Positions 28,036 through 37,420 of a stretch of 64,000 bases of DNA are shown in pieces; the first letter of the stretch is position 1, and the number at the start of each line of letters is the position of its first letter. Source of the stretch: PSRI01 sp041484195 (GTDB lineage Bacteria > Bacteroidota > Bacteroidia > Chitinophagales > Chitinophagaceae); NCBI GenBank assembly GCA_041484195.1, contig JBGPHC010000002.1, forward strand, positions 1 to 64,000, read 5' to 3'. The notes under the pieces are model-generated. The model made no database searches, was not told where the DNA came from, and saw nothing but the letters and a program-made list of their open reading frames with translations. The translations under genes and the position numbers were made by a program.

Positions 28036-28260
28036 TTATGCCTGTTGTTTGGGTTTGTCTTTTTCATTAATTCCATCCTCAATCTCCTTCTGCACGTTGC
28101 TTTTTGCATCATTAAATTCCCGGATGCCACGACCTAATCCGCGCATGAATTCCGGAATTTTACGACCTCCAAAAAGGATCAGCACAGCCAATATAATTAA
28201 TATCCATTCAGTACCTCCAGGCATTGACAACAGTAATGAATTGTAGTTCAGTGAGAGCAT
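28036..28260 (-). CDS. tatA: Sec-independent protein translocase TatA
   Basis: A 74-residue protein of the twin-arginine pathway that exports folded proteins. One membrane helix (about 18-32, EWILIILAVLILFGG) is followed by the TatA hinge FGGRKIPEFMRGLGRG (30-45) and a charged amphipathic helix and tail (NVQKEIEDGINEKDKPKQ). M1 or the ATG at codon 13 (MPGGTEW) could be the true start; the shorter one fits typical TatA length better. TatC is not nearby. It is followed by gatA. Confidence 0.92.
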   Translation of the reverse strand: MLSLNYNSLLLSMPGGTEWILIILAVLILFGGRKIPEFMRGLGRGIREFNDAKSNVQKEIEDGINEKDKPKQQA

Positions 28261-28360
28261 CGCTAAATGATTTAGAAGTTAAGAAAACAAAGGTACAGTA
28301 TTAATTGGTTAGATATCCAGGGATAATTCATCACAAGCTTAGTTAACCCCCACTTAACAA

Positions 28361-28391
28361 AATAAAACGGAAAGCTGTATGCCTTCCGTTT
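28361..28391 (-). terminator. Intrinsic terminator after rplS
   Basis: On the minus strand AAACGGAA (28391-28384) pairs with TTCCGTTT (28372-28365) around an 11-base loop, followed by TATT. It lies 22 bases after the rplS stop. Confidence 0.65.
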
Positions 28392-28412
28392 CCTGAATTT
28401 GAGGGAAATATC

Positions 28413-28769
28413 TTAAATAGTGACTCTTCTTTCCTTGATCCTGGCTCTCTTACCACTCCTGGAGCGGAGATAATAGAGTTTGGCGCGTCTTACTTTTCCG
28501 GCTTTGTTCAAAACGATTGACTCAATATTGGGGGAAAACAGCGGAAAAGTCCTTTCTACTCCTACTCCGTCAGAAATCTTGCGAACCGTAAAAGTAGCCG
28601 TATGACCGGTTCCCTGCCGCTTGATTACATCACCCTTAAAGCTTTGGATACGGGTTTTATTTCCTTCCACCACTTTATAATTTACGGTGATATTATCACC
28701 CGCTTTAAACTTCGGGTATTCCTTTTTCTCCGTCAATTCTCCGTGAACATACTGTACTGCTGCGCTCAT
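28413..28769 (-). CDS. rplS: 50S ribosomal protein L19
   Basis: A 118-residue ribosomal protein located at the 30S-50S interface. The L19 signatures are FKAGDNITVNYKVVEGNK (22-39), RIQSFKGDVI, GVGVERTFPLFSPNI and the basic C-terminus AKLYYLRSRSGKRARI. Length is normal. A terminator follows 22 bases after the stop. It is monocistronic as far as can be seen, placed between tatA and rny on the minus strand. Confidence 0.97.
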   Translation of the reverse strand: MSAAVQYVHGELTEKKEYPKFKAGDNITVNYKVVEGNKTRIQSFKGDVIKRQGTGHTATFTVRKISDGVGVERTFPLFSPNIESIVLNKAGKVRRAKLYYLRSRSGKRARIKERRVTI

Positions 28770-28878
28770 GGCTATACAATTTTAAGGGATGCAAAGGTAA
28801 GGGCCCTCTATGAAAAAGCAAAATAAAAATACCAAATACCCGGCTTTTCCAACATCGGGTAATTCGGCCTTAAAACAA

Positions 28879-30444
28879 TTAACGAGCCATATTTACCGCT
28901 CTTTTCTCGCGAATAACAGTCACTTTGATCTGGCCTGGATAGGTCATTTCCGTTTGTATCTTCAGAGCTATCTCAAAGCTCAGTTTTTCACTGTCATTAT
29001 CTGTTACCTTGTCGGCTTCGACAATAACCCTCAATTCGCGCCCTGCCTGAATAGCATACGCTTTTTCAACACCCGGATAGGCCATGGCCAGGGTTTCAAG
29101 TTCCTTGATCCTTTGCAGATATTGCTGCATGATTTCCCTTCTGGCACCGGGTCTTGCGCCACTGATGGCGTCGCAGGCCTGCACAATGGGAGAAATAACA
29201 TAGCGCATTTCCATTTCATCATGGTGGGCCCCGATGGCATTCACTACCGCGGGATTTTCCCCATACTTCTCAGCCAGCTTGGCTCCCAGAAGTGCATGGC
29301 TCAATTCAGTCTCTTCATCGGGCACTTTTCCTATATCATGTAATAGGCCGGCTCTCTTGGCCAGTTTGGGGTTCATGCCCAGTTCCGAGGCCATGATACC
29401 GCAAAGGTTCGCAACTTCTCGGCTATGCATCAAAAGGTTTTGTCCGTATGAAGAACGGAACCTCATTTTACCTACAATTCTCACCAGTTCCTTATGCAGA
29501 CCGTGGATACCCATTTCGATCACTGTTCTTTCTCCGATCTCAAGCACCTGTTCTTCCAGTTGTCTCCTGGTTTTTTCTACAACTTCTTCTATCCGCGCCG
29601 GATGGATACGTCCATCCGCTACAAGCCTCTGCAAAGCCAGACGGGCAATTTCCCTTCTCAGTGGATCGAAGGAGGATAAAACGATTGCCTCTGGTGTATC
29701 ATCTACAATCAGGTCCACGCCCGTAGCAGCTTCGATTGCGCGGATATTGCGGCCTTCGCGGCCAATGATCTGACCTTTGATTTCGTCACTCTCCAGGTTA
29801 AAGACTGTGACTGTATTTTCGATGGTTTGTTCTGCAGCGGTGCGCTGAATTGTCTGGATCACGATCTTGCGTGCTTCCTTATTGGCCTTCAATTTGGCCT
29901 CTTCAATAATCTCCTGTTGGATAGAAAGTGCATGGGTCTGGGCTTCCTGTCGCAGGCTTTCCACCAATTGTGCCTTTGCTTCTTCGGCACTCATGGCCGA
30001 GATTTTTTCCAGGCGCCTGATATGTTCTTCCTGGTGCTTTTCAAGTTCGGTTCTCTTTTGGTTCACCACCTCAATCTGGCGATTCAAGGTCTCCTTAATG
30101 GCTTCATTTTCCTTGGACTGCCTATCGAGATTCTCCAATTTTTGGTTGATACTTTGTTCTCTCTGCTTGATGCGATTTTCCTGGTCACCGATCTTCCGGT
30201 TCTTTTCCAGCAATTCCCTGTCGTGCTCCGATTTCAATTGGACAAATTTCTCTTTGGCTTCGAGAAGTCTTTCCTTCTTGAGGTTCTCGGACGTGACTTT
30301 GGCGTCGGCTATTATTTTCTGGGATTGAGTTTCGGCTTCTTCTATGATTTTTTTTGTGTTCCTGGCGAAAATGAATTTACCCGCTACGATGCCGATAAGC
30401 AGGCCAATTCCACCAATTATAATGGACAAGACATTCAGTTGCAT
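28879..30444 (-). CDS. rny: Ribonuclease Y
   Basis: A 521-residue membrane-tethered endoribonuclease that initiates mRNA decay. It has an N-terminal membrane segment (about 5-26, SIIIGGIGLLIGIVAGKFIF), a long coiled coil to about 200, a KH domain with GQIIGREGRNIRAIE (about 225-239), and an HD domain with LLHDIGKVPDEE and GAHHDEME, the metal and catalytic residues. Length fits the family. Conserved Bacteroidota order is pheT - coiled-coil gene - zapA - rny; here a thioredoxin gene on the other strand stands between zapA and rny. Confidence 0.96.
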   Translation of the reverse strand: MQLNVLSIIIGGIGLLIGIVAGKFIFARNTKKIIEEAETQSQKIIADAKVTSENLKKERLLEAKEKFVQLKSEHDRELLEKNRKIGDQENRIKQREQSINQKLENLDRQSKENEAIKETLNRQIEVVNQKRTELEKHQEEHIRRLEKISAMSAEEAKAQLVESLRQEAQTHALSIQQEIIEEAKLKANKEARKIVIQTIQRTAAEQTIENTVTVFNLESDEIKGQIIGREGRNIRAIEAATGVDLIVDDTPEAIVLSSFDPLRREIARLALQRLVADGRIHPARIEEVVEKTRRQLEEQVLEIGERTVIEMGIHGLHKELVRIVGKMRFRSSYGQNLLMHSREVANLCGIMASELGMNPKLAKRAGLLHDIGKVPDEETELSHALLGAKLAEKYGENPAVVNAIGAHHDEMEMRYVISPIVQACDAISGARPGARREIMQQYLQRIKELETLAMAYPGVEKAYAIQAGRELRVIVEADKVTDNDSEKLSFEIALKIQTEMTYPGQIKVTVIREKRAVNMAR

Positions 30445-30661
30445 GTAATATTTTTTTAAACTGTTCTACCATATTTCTCCTTTCTATGTTTGTAATACTC
30501 ATAGCAGGACCTAATTAGCGAAGATACGAAACCGGACTGATTGGATAAAAATCGAATTGACATCCAATACCCTATGCTTTTCGATCGTTTAGGTTTTGTG
30601 AAATGGCCGGCAGCTTGTGCATATTTCAGTAACTTGCCAGCCAGCAAAAAACTGACCTTTC

Positions 30662-31810
30662 ATGAAGAAATTTCTTCTTTTATTGTGCCTATCGGCATTT
30701 TTCGGCTCCCAGGCCCAGGATAAACCAGGCAAACCCTTTACTATTTCCGGTGATCTTTCCAAAATCAGAGTTAAGGCGGACTGGGTTCAGTTATACTATA
30801 TTATGAGTGGCAAGGGCATCTTGGACAGCAGTAAGGTAAAAGATGGGAAATACAGTTTTAAAGGCCTACTCGAAGAGCCCACCATTTCCCGTATAAGGGC
30901 TATTTACAAGGAGGGAGCGGTTTCTCCGCAAAACGCTCAAAGAAGTATCGCCTATGTTTTCCTTCAGCCTGGGAAAATGACGATCAGCAGTACCGACTCC
31001 TTTTCAAATATCAAAGTGGGGGGATCATCTTCGCATATAGATTTCATGAAGCTTGACCAGATGGCAAAGTTATATAGCGGCCAGATCCAGGCATTGGTAA
31101 GCCAATATTCGCAATACCGCAGCAGCGGTGATATGGTCAACCTCAGGAAGACAGAAATGTCATTGGATTCCCTTTCGAAAGAAATGAATGAAAAGGTTTA
31201 CGCCAGATTCATCAAATCCAATCCCCGCTCGGCTGTGGCTCTGTTTGCTCTGCAGCAATATGCAGGCAGCGAGGAATTTGACATCAGTAAGATAGAGCCC
31301 TTGTATGATCAGCTTGCCCCGGCTCTGCAAAATACTTCGTCTGGCAAGTCAATTAAAGAACGAATTGATATTTACAAGAGAACCAGTATTGGTGAGGAAG
31401 CTCTTGATTTTACGCAACCCGATACTTTAGGAAACCCGCTGAAACTTTCCGCCTTCAGAGGTAAATACCTCCTGCTGGATTTTTGGGCCAGTTGGTGTGG
31501 TCCGTGCAGGCAGGAAAATCCCAATGTGGTAAAAGCTTTCCAAAGGTTCAAAGACAAGGGCTTTTATATTTTGGGCGTTTCCCTCGACAGGCCGGATGGC
31601 AGAGAAAAGTGGCTTCAGGCCATTCATGACGATAGACTCACCTGGGCCCATGTAAGTGATCTGCAATTCTGGAATAATGAAGTCGCAAGGCTCTACGGCA
31701 TTCAGGCTATTCCGCAAAACTTATTACTCGATCCCACCGGGAAGATCATTGGCAAGAACCTAAGAGGTGAAGAGCTGGAAAAAAAGCTAAGCGAAGTATT
31801 GGGGAACTGA
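30662..31810 (+). CDS. TlpA-like thioredoxin with DUF4369-type N-terminal domain
   Basis: A 382-residue exported protein with signal peptide (1-18, ending SQA-Q). Residues 25-235 form a beta-rich then helical N-terminal part like DUF4369 in Bacteroidota redox proteins. Residues about 244-382 form a thioredoxin domain with the active site WCGPC (278-282) and cis-proline in AIPQNLLL. It acts in the periplasm as a thiol-disulfide reductant or oxidant; partners are unknown. It is plus-strand, between rny and zapA that are both minus-strand, so it interrupts a conserved gene order. Confidence 0.9.
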   Translation: MKKFLLLLCLSAFFGSQAQDKPGKPFTISGDLSKIRVKADWVQLYYIMSGKGILDSSKVKDGKYSFKGLLEEPTISRIRAIYKEGAVSPQNAQRSIAYVFLQPGKMTISSTDSFSNIKVGGSSSHIDFMKLDQMAKLYSGQIQALVSQYSQYRSSGDMVNLRKTEMSLDSLSKEMNEKVYARFIKSNPRSAVALFALQQYAGSEEFDISKIEPLYDQLAPALQNTSSGKSIKERIDIYKRTSIGEEALDFTQPDTLGNPLKLSAFRGKYLLLDFWASWCGPCRQENPNVVKAFQRFKDKGFYILGVSLDRPDGREKWLQAIHDDRLTWAHVSDLQFWNNEVARLYGIQAIPQNLLLDPTGKIIGKNLRGEELEKKLSEVLGN

Positions 31811-31982
31811 CCAATTTCAGGTAAGCGCTACAGTAAGGAACCCCCCGAACTTAGTGACCAATTCCGGGTCGCTTGAACAATTGAGGTCACTCCGCAGCCT
31901 GAATGGCCATAGTGAATACCCCAAAATCCATGACCCATTGATACAAGGTAATAACCGGCTGCTCTGGTCTTATGATGATTTC

Positions 31983-32270
31983 TTAAGATACCAAAGCCTT
32001 GTCAATATTGCCTTCCATCCTGCCGAGCAGGTCCCCCAGGTCCTTTTCAAGCACAGATGATTGGCCGTTTTGCTGCTGGGTGGCATACCACATGATCACC
32101 ATGGCAATATAATCCTGCATGTCCTTACCCGCGAATTGAGTCTTGAACTCAATAATTTTATCATTAATCATCCTGATGATCTTTCTTACCTGCTCCTCAT
32201 CAGAAGGAGAAATCCTGATTCTGTAAGTCCTGTCGCCAATTGGAATATTTATTGCTATAAGTTCTTGCAT
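31983..32270 (-). CDS. zapA: Cell division protein ZapA
   Basis: A 95-residue protein that crosslinks FtsZ filaments at the division site. It has the ZapA N-terminal domain (AINIPIGDRTYRIRI, then ISPSDEEQVRKIIRMINDK in short form) and a C-terminal helix (DYIAMVIMWYATQQQ). Length matches the family. In other Bacteroidota it directly follows the 96-residue coiled-coil gene; here an 84-residue plus-strand gene lies between them, so the two must be transcribed separately or through it. Confidence 0.93.
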   Translation of the reverse strand: MQELIAINIPIGDRTYRIRISPSDEEQVRKIIRMINDKIIEFKTQFAGKDMQDYIAMVIMWYATQQQNGQSSVLEKDLGDLLGRMEGNIDKALVS

Positions 32271-32419
32271 ATGTTAAATATTACGTTTACATTTATCCAC
32301 AATTTTTCAACAACCAACCGATTTGCACCATATTTCAAAAATAATCCATTCCCGGAGAAATTTGTTGTGTTCGTCCCTGCCCCAATGAAAGCTCGAAAAA
32401 ATCCAAAACCAATCATCGA

Positions 32420-32674
32420 ATGTTTGCCAAATTGAAATCTCAGGTGTTTATTGACACTTTGACCTTTGAACTCAGCGAGACTGTAAATCCCTCTCTTAGG
32501 GCTATTCTGAAAGATGATAAAGGCAAGGTTTGCAGTATGATGGAAACTACCATCGAACCCAGTCAAAAAATTTTCCGTTGGATTGGCCTCAACGATTTGC
32601 CCTACGGTGTATATACACTGGAACTCTGGGGTGGCACGGAGGAACAATTAGTGAGACTTGTTAAGAGAGTATGA
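32420..32674 (+). CDS. Small beta-rich protein resembling a type IX sorting domain
   Basis: An 84-residue protein without a signal peptide. The order of strands and turns recalls the C-terminal sorting domain of type IX secreted proteins: an N-terminal strand pair (VFIDTLTFELSE), a D-D-K-G-K turn, a strand (VCSMMETTIEPS), then the characteristic L-P-Y-G-V-Y-T-L-E and a basic end (LVRLVKRV). In real cargo the domain is at the C-terminus of a much larger exported protein; here it is the entire product. Function is unknown. It sits on the plus strand between zapA and the coiled-coil gene, ending one base before the latter's stop. Confidence 0.7.
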   Translation: MFAKLKSQVFIDTLTFELSETVNPSLRAILKDDKGKVCSMMETTIEPSQKIFRWIGLNDLPYGVYTLELWGGTEEQLVRLVKRV

Positions 32675-32965
32675 TCAATGAGTTCCCAATTCCTCCAGGC
32701 AGCGGTCAATTTCCCTGATGTAATGACTGATGCGTCTTTCCAACTCTTTTTTCGAGGGCTCGTCCAATTGCCCGGATGAGGCCTTTATTATGGCAACCTG
32801 CTGCTGCAATGATTCCGATTTTTGCCTGATCTCGAGTTCCCGCTGTTTCTGCAATTCCAATTCCCGCTTCAGTTTTTCATTTTCCCTATGAATGGAATGA
32901 TATTGCTTCAACAAGAGTTGCAATTTGTCATTCACTCGTTTGATATGGTCCTGGAGGGAATTCAT
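32675..32965 (-). CDS. Coiled-coil protein linked to zapA, unknown function
   Basis: A 96-residue, almost wholly helical protein with heptad spacing: DHIKRVNDKLQLLLKQYHS, then ENEKLKRELELQKQREL and a long run to ISHYIREIDRCLEELG. There is no signal peptide or membrane segment. Bacteroidota commonly place such a gene between pheT and zapA; by analogy with ZapB it may assist division, but this is inference from position and the coiled coil. It lies 98 bases after pheT on the same strand. Confidence 0.85.
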   Translation of the reverse strand: MNSLQDHIKRVNDKLQLLLKQYHSIHRENEKLKRELELQKQRELEIRQKSESLQQQVAIIKASSGQLDEPSKKELERRISHYIREIDRCLEELGTH

Positions 32966-33063
32966 TCTTTGTTTACTTGTGCCTGCGCTATGCTAACCAA
33001 AAAAAGTTAGCGATTTAAAATTAACCATATTTCTTCGATCCCGCTCCACTGGCACGGTTCACT

Positions 33064-35529
33064 TTATCTTCTGATTTCCGCATGCAGTTCTTTTTCGAAA
33101 CCAGTCATGAGCTTTTGCATCATCTCATCAATTTCCTTATCAGTCAGAGTTTTTTCCTCGTCGAAAAAAGTGAAATTGATTGCCAGCGATTTTTTACCAC
33201 GCCCTAATTTTTCACTTTCAAATACATCAAACAGCTTCAGGGATCTGAGCCTGCTGATATTTGCTTTCCGGACCAGTTTTTCAACTTTTTCAAAAGGGAT
33301 TTCCTGATCTACTATAATGGCCAGATCACGCTGCACCGTGGGAAATTTTGGAATATCATGGTATTCCAATTTGCCGTTGACCGCGAGGTCTATGATCTTT
33401 CCCCATTCAAAATCGGCATAAGCAACCGGCTGCCTGATATCAAATCGCTCTAAAAGATGTGGATTTACCTGTCCCAATAATACCAGGGTCTGACCTTCCT
33501 TTTTAAATTCAAGTCCGTATTGCAATTTCGTTCCTGAAACCGGATACTCTTTCAATCCATTCAAGCCCAGCAATTGCAAAGCGGCAGAAACAACTCCTTT
33601 GAGATAAAAGAAATCGCTTTTTTCAGCCTTTGCCTTCCAGGATGACTCTTTAATGTTACCGGTCACATAAATACTCAAATGCTCATACTCTTCATAATTG
33701 CCCAAGCCACTTGTGTGATAAGTTTTTCCGAATTCAAAAAACTGCAGGTCATTATTCTTATGATTCAGATTGTGTGCCACAGTTTCCAATCCTGTTTCAA
33801 GCATGGAGGGTCGAAGGACATTCAATTCAGCGCTGAGATTATTCAGCATCTTCACGGTAGCCTGTAAAGTCTCCTCGTCAAAATATGCTGCGTTTGTAAT
33901 GGAATTGGTGAAAATCTCATGGAAGCCCGCGCCTACCAGCCCATTTGTCACTTTATTCTTAAATGCATTTCCTTTCACATTGCTTTCCACAGATGGGCTG
34001 ATGGTTATCGATTGGGGTATCTCTACATTGTCGAATCCATCAATACGCATGATTTCCTCCACGATATCGGCAGGCAATTCTATATCTGGTTTGCTATAGG
34101 GCACGGATACCCTGATTTCGTCGAGCCCTTCTTTTTCAATTTCAAATCCCAGGCTTACCAGGATCTTCTTGATGGTATCGGGGTGATAATTTTTCCCGCT
34201 CAGTTTCTTGAGGTAGTGAAATTTCATTCCCACTTCCTTCCTCGGCCTGGGATTTGGATATTCGTCCACTATGTCTTCCACGATCTCTCCTCCTGTCAAT
34301 TCCCTGATCAGCAGGGCGGCCCTTTTCAGGACATTGACAGTATTGCTGATATCCACGCCTTTTTCAAATCTCATGGCGGCGTCAGTACGGAGATTGTGAC
34401 GGAATGATGTCTTGCGGATGCTGACGGGATCAAACCAGGCGCTCTCAAGGAAAATATTTTTTGTTTGGGTGCTCACTCCGCTTTCCAGTCCCCCATAAAC
34501 ACCCGCGATACACAGGGGCTCCCCATTTCCATCGCAAATCATCAAATCTTCGGCATTGAGCTGGCGCTTCTTTTCGTCGAGGGTTGTGAAAAGAGTTCCC
34601 TGGGGAAGATTCTTAACGATTATTTTTCTACCATGAACCTGGTCAGCGTCAAAAGCATGCAAAGGCTGCCCCGTTTCATGCAAAATGAAATTAGTTGCAT
34701 CAACTATATTGTTGATGGAACGAAGTCCTATTGACTCTAACCGCTCCCGGAGCCATTGTGGGCTTTCCCCGATGTGAACCTTTTCAATGCTCACTCCTGA
34801 ATACCGTTGGCAGGCTTCGGCATTTTCAATGCTAACGGCAAAGCTCACACCCGGTTTATCGATCTTAAAGCTGTTTGAATATGGCGACCTGATGGAATAA
34901 TTCTTTTTTTCATGCACTGTCAGATAAGCGCATACATCCCTGGCCACGCCAAGATGGCTCATGGCATCCATCCTGTTAGGCGTGAGTCCGATTTCATAGA
35001 TCCAGTCAGTGTGGAGATGGAAATATTCCGCGGCAGGCATGCCTGTCCTGGTATCCGAAGGCAGGACCAGGATTCCCGAGTGACTTTCTCCGAGTCCTAT
35101 TTCATCCTCCGCGCAAATCATCCCAAAACTCTCGATGCCCCGGATTTTTGCCACTTTCATAGTGACAGGAGATCCTTTTGAAGGAAATATGGTGGTGCCC
35201 ACTGGTGCGACAACACATTTTTGACCTTTTGACACATTGGGCGCGCCGCATACGATCTGAAGGATTTCACCCGTACCAATGTCCACTTTTGTAATGCTGA
35301 GTTTGTCGGCATTAGGATGCTTTTCACATTCCAAAACTTCACCTATGACCAGTCCCTGCAAACCGCCTTTCACTTCTTCGAATTCTTCCATCCTTTCCAC
35401 TTCCAGCCCGATCGAAGTCAGGATTTTGCCGAGCCGGTCCGGTTCTATCCTGTTGCTCGTACGCAAAGGGACTCCTGATTGAAGATTTTCGGGGAGATAT
35501 TCACAAAGCCAATTATAACTGATGATCAT
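33064..35529 (-). CDS. pheT: Phenylalanine-tRNA ligase beta subunit
   Basis: An 821-residue subunit that binds and edits tRNA(Phe); it works with PheS, which is not in the window. The N-terminal tRNA-binding OB fold lies at about 40-160 (VIGEVLECEKHPNADKL), then the B3/B4 editing region (GLRSINNIVDATNFIL, HAFDADQVHG), B5 (LRTDAAMRFEKGVD) and the C-terminal RNA-recognition-like anticodon domain (FPTVQRDLAIIVDQEIP). The start at 35529 (MIISYNWL) matches the family; a longer frame up to 35622 adds unrelated residues. It heads the pheT - coiled-coil - zapA set on the minus strand. Confidence 0.96.
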   Translation of the reverse strand: MIISYNWLCEYLPENLQSGVPLRTSNRIEPDRLGKILTSIGLEVERMEEFEEVKGGLQGLVIGEVLECEKHPNADKLSITKVDIGTGEILQIVCGAPNVSKGQKCVVAPVGTTIFPSKGSPVTMKVAKIRGIESFGMICAEDEIGLGESHSGILVLPSDTRTGMPAAEYFHLHTDWIYEIGLTPNRMDAMSHLGVARDVCAYLTVHEKKNYSIRSPYSNSFKIDKPGVSFAVSIENAEACQRYSGVSIEKVHIGESPQWLRERLESIGLRSINNIVDATNFILHETGQPLHAFDADQVHGRKIIVKNLPQGTLFTTLDEKKRQLNAEDLMICDGNGEPLCIAGVYGGLESGVSTQTKNIFLESAWFDPVSIRKTSFRHNLRTDAAMRFEKGVDISNTVNVLKRAALLIRELTGGEIVEDIVDEYPNPRPRKEVGMKFHYLKKLSGKNYHPDTIKKILVSLGFEIEKEGLDEIRVSVPYSKPDIELPADIVEEIMRIDGFDNVEIPQSITISPSVESNVKGNAFKNKVTNGLVGAGFHEIFTNSITNAAYFDEETLQATVKMLNNLSAELNVLRPSMLETGLETVAHNLNHKNNDLQFFEFGKTYHTSGLGNYEEYEHLSIYVTGNIKESSWKAKAEKSDFFYLKGVVSAALQLLGLNGLKEYPVSGTKLQYGLEFKKEGQTLVLLGQVNPHLLERFDIRQPVAYADFEWGKIIDLAVNGKLEYHDIPKFPTVQRDLAIIVDQEIPFEKVEKLVRKANISRLRSLKLFDVFESEKLGRGKKSLAINFTFFDEEKTLTDKEIDEMMQKLMTGFEKELHAEIRR

Positions 35530-35721
35530 ACAAAAAGTTACTGGGTCATGATTTTGTTGGATGCCGGACGTTCCGGTTCCTTTATGGTGGCTTTGTTTCA
35601 GGCCACAAATCGATGGCTGCAAAGATAGCGGATTGAAGGAAGAAGAAAATCAGATTCCGGCATGTGATCGGTACTGAAAGACCCTGATTGACCTGCGCCG
35701 GCTGGACTATTGACTATTTAT

Positions 35722-35729
35722 TATCTTTG
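35722..35729 (+). promoter_or_regulatory. -7 promoter element (TATCTTTG) before lpxC-fabZ
   Basis: TATCTTTG matches TAnnTTTG exactly, 18 bases before the chosen start at 35748, a spacing common in this phylum. A standard -33 TTTG is not visible. Confidence 0.5.
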
Positions 35730-35747
35730 CCCACTCAAAAACCAATA

Positions 35748-37154
35748 ATGGACGCGAATTTTAACCAGGACATGCAACATTCCATCGGCTCGGTGGCCAG
35801 TATCTCAGGAACCGGACTCCATACAGGCATCAAGGCCGACATGACGCTGAAACCTGCCAACCCTGGTTTTGGTCTGCAATTCCAAAGAATCGACCTACCC
35901 GGCCGGCCAATGGTGAAAGCGGATTGCGATCTGGTCACGGATACTTCAAGAGGAACCACTATCGAGGATAATGGGGCCAAAGTGAGTACTGTGGAGCATA
36001 TCCTGGCAGCGCTGGTTGGTATGGGAGTAGACAATTGTCTGATCGAGATAAACGGGCCCGAGACCCCAATCATCGACGGAAGTTCGGCCCCATTTGTAGA
36101 GATTATTGAAAAAGCCGGAGTTGTGGAACAGGATGCGGCGAAATCATGGTACACTCTTGATACCAATATTACGCACTATGATGAAGTTAAGCGGGTAGAA
36201 ATGGTTGCGATGCCTGCTACTGAATATAAGATTACAACGCTGATAGATTTCAACAGCCCCGTTTTGGGAACCCAACACGCGGGATTGAAGCATATGAGTG
36301 ATTTCAAAAATGAAATTGCTCCCTGCCGAACCTTTTGTTTCCTGCATGAATTGGAAACCCTGCTTGAAAACAACCTGATCAAGGGAGGTGACATCAACAA
36401 TGCCATCGTTGTGGTTGATAAACCGGTTACAGCGGAAGAAATGAATCGCCTGGCCAGTGCCTTCGGACGCAAAAAAATTGAAGTGAAGAGTGAAGGCTAT
36501 CTCAATAATCTTGAATTACGGTTCCCCAATGAACCCGCACGTCATAAATTGCTGGACGTAGTGGGCGACCTGGCTCTGATCGGCTATCCCATCAAGGGGC
36601 ATATCATCGCCAATCGTCCCGGTCATTCCAGCAACGTTGATTTCGCCAGGAAACTCAAACAATATATCAAGAAGAATAAGCAGTTGATGGGAGTTCCCGT
36701 GTACGATCCCAACAAGACTCCAGTTTTTAATACACAGCAGATAGAAAAAACACTGCCACATCGATTCCCTTTCCTGCTGGTAGATAAAATAATTGAGTTG
36801 ACTGATATACGAATCGTGGGTATCAAGAATGTAACTTTTAACGAACCATTTTTCGTTGGTCATTTTCCAGGGAATCCAATCATGCCCGGCGTATTACAAG
36901 TCGAAGCTTTGGCTCAGACAGGCGGCATCCTTGCCATCAATGCGATGCCAAGCGGACAATACGATACCTATTTTGTAAAAATCGACAATTGTAAATTCAA
37001 GCAAAAAGTGGTGCCTGGTGACACCATGATTCTAAAGATGGAACTCGTTGCTCCCATACGCAGAGGCCTATGCGAAATGCACGGCACGGTGTATGTGGGG
37101 AATAGGATTGTAACGGAAGCCACCATGATGGCGCAGTTGGTGAAAAGAGATTGA
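35748..37154 (+). CDS. LpxC-FabZ fusion: lipid A deacetylase and hydroxyacyl-ACP dehydratase
   Basis: A 468-residue two-domain enzyme. Residues 1-315 are LpxC, which deacetylates UDP-3-acyl-GlcNAc, the committed step of lipid A synthesis: zinc ligands expected at H84 (TVEHILA), H266 and D270 (HKLLD), with H293 in RPGHSS. Residues about 325-468 are FabZ, a 3-hydroxyacyl-ACP dehydratase, with the catalytic H372 (GHFPGNPIMP) and E386 (QVEALAQ). This fusion is widespread in Bacteroidota and balances lipid A against fatty acid supply. The start at 35748 begins a normal LpxC N-terminus and follows a -7 promoter element. lpxA lies downstream on the same strand. Confidence 0.97.
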   Translation: MDANFNQDMQHSIGSVASISGTGLHTGIKADMTLKPANPGFGLQFQRIDLPGRPMVKADCDLVTDTSRGTTIEDNGAKVSTVEHILAALVGMGVDNCLIEINGPETPIIDGSSAPFVEIIEKAGVVEQDAAKSWYTLDTNITHYDEVKRVEMVAMPATEYKITTLIDFNSPVLGTQHAGLKHMSDFKNEIAPCRTFCFLHELETLLENNLIKGGDINNAIVVVDKPVTAEEMNRLASAFGRKKIEVKSEGYLNNLELRFPNEPARHKLLDVVGDLALIGYPIKGHIIANRPGHSSNVDFARKLKQYIKKNKQLMGVPVYDPNKTPVFNTQQIEKTLPHRFPFLLVDKIIELTDIRIVGIKNVTFNEPFFVGHFPGNPIMPGVLQVEALAQTGGILAINAMPSGQYDTYFVKIDNCKFKQKVVPGDTMILKMELVAPIRRGLCEMHGTVYVGNRIVTEATMMAQLVKRD

Positions 37155-37308
37155 AAAGCTGATTCCCAAAAATAGGCAGATTGGAAGTCCTGTTGAATAG
37201 TCCAGTGCCAGGTCTAATTGAATTTCATTTGGGCTCCTGAACGGCAGTCTGCAACAGGAAACGATTAAGGATTTTTTCAGAGGGCATTTTAGGTTCCGGA
37301 ATTTCAAG

Positions 37309-37341
37309 TTTAGCGATAGTATCATCTTTTTCCTATTTTTG
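37309..37341 (+). promoter_or_regulatory. Promoter candidate for lpxA
   Basis: TATTTTTG at 37334-37341 matches the -7 consensus TAnnTTTG. TTTA at 37309-37312 is one base off the -33 TTTG and 21 bases upstream, the right spacing. The start codon of lpxA is 79 bases downstream. Confidence 0.45.
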
Positions 37342-37420
37342 CCTCCGTCAGGTTAAAGCCTGGCGTTTTTGTATGTAGTATTGATGCATACCAAAAGCAT
37401 AAACCAGGAAATATCAACCA

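Noticed and set aside
28839..28865. ACCCG/CGGGT inverted repeat downstream of rny
   Set aside because: Only five pairs and a long loop, and no clear T-run; it could be chance.
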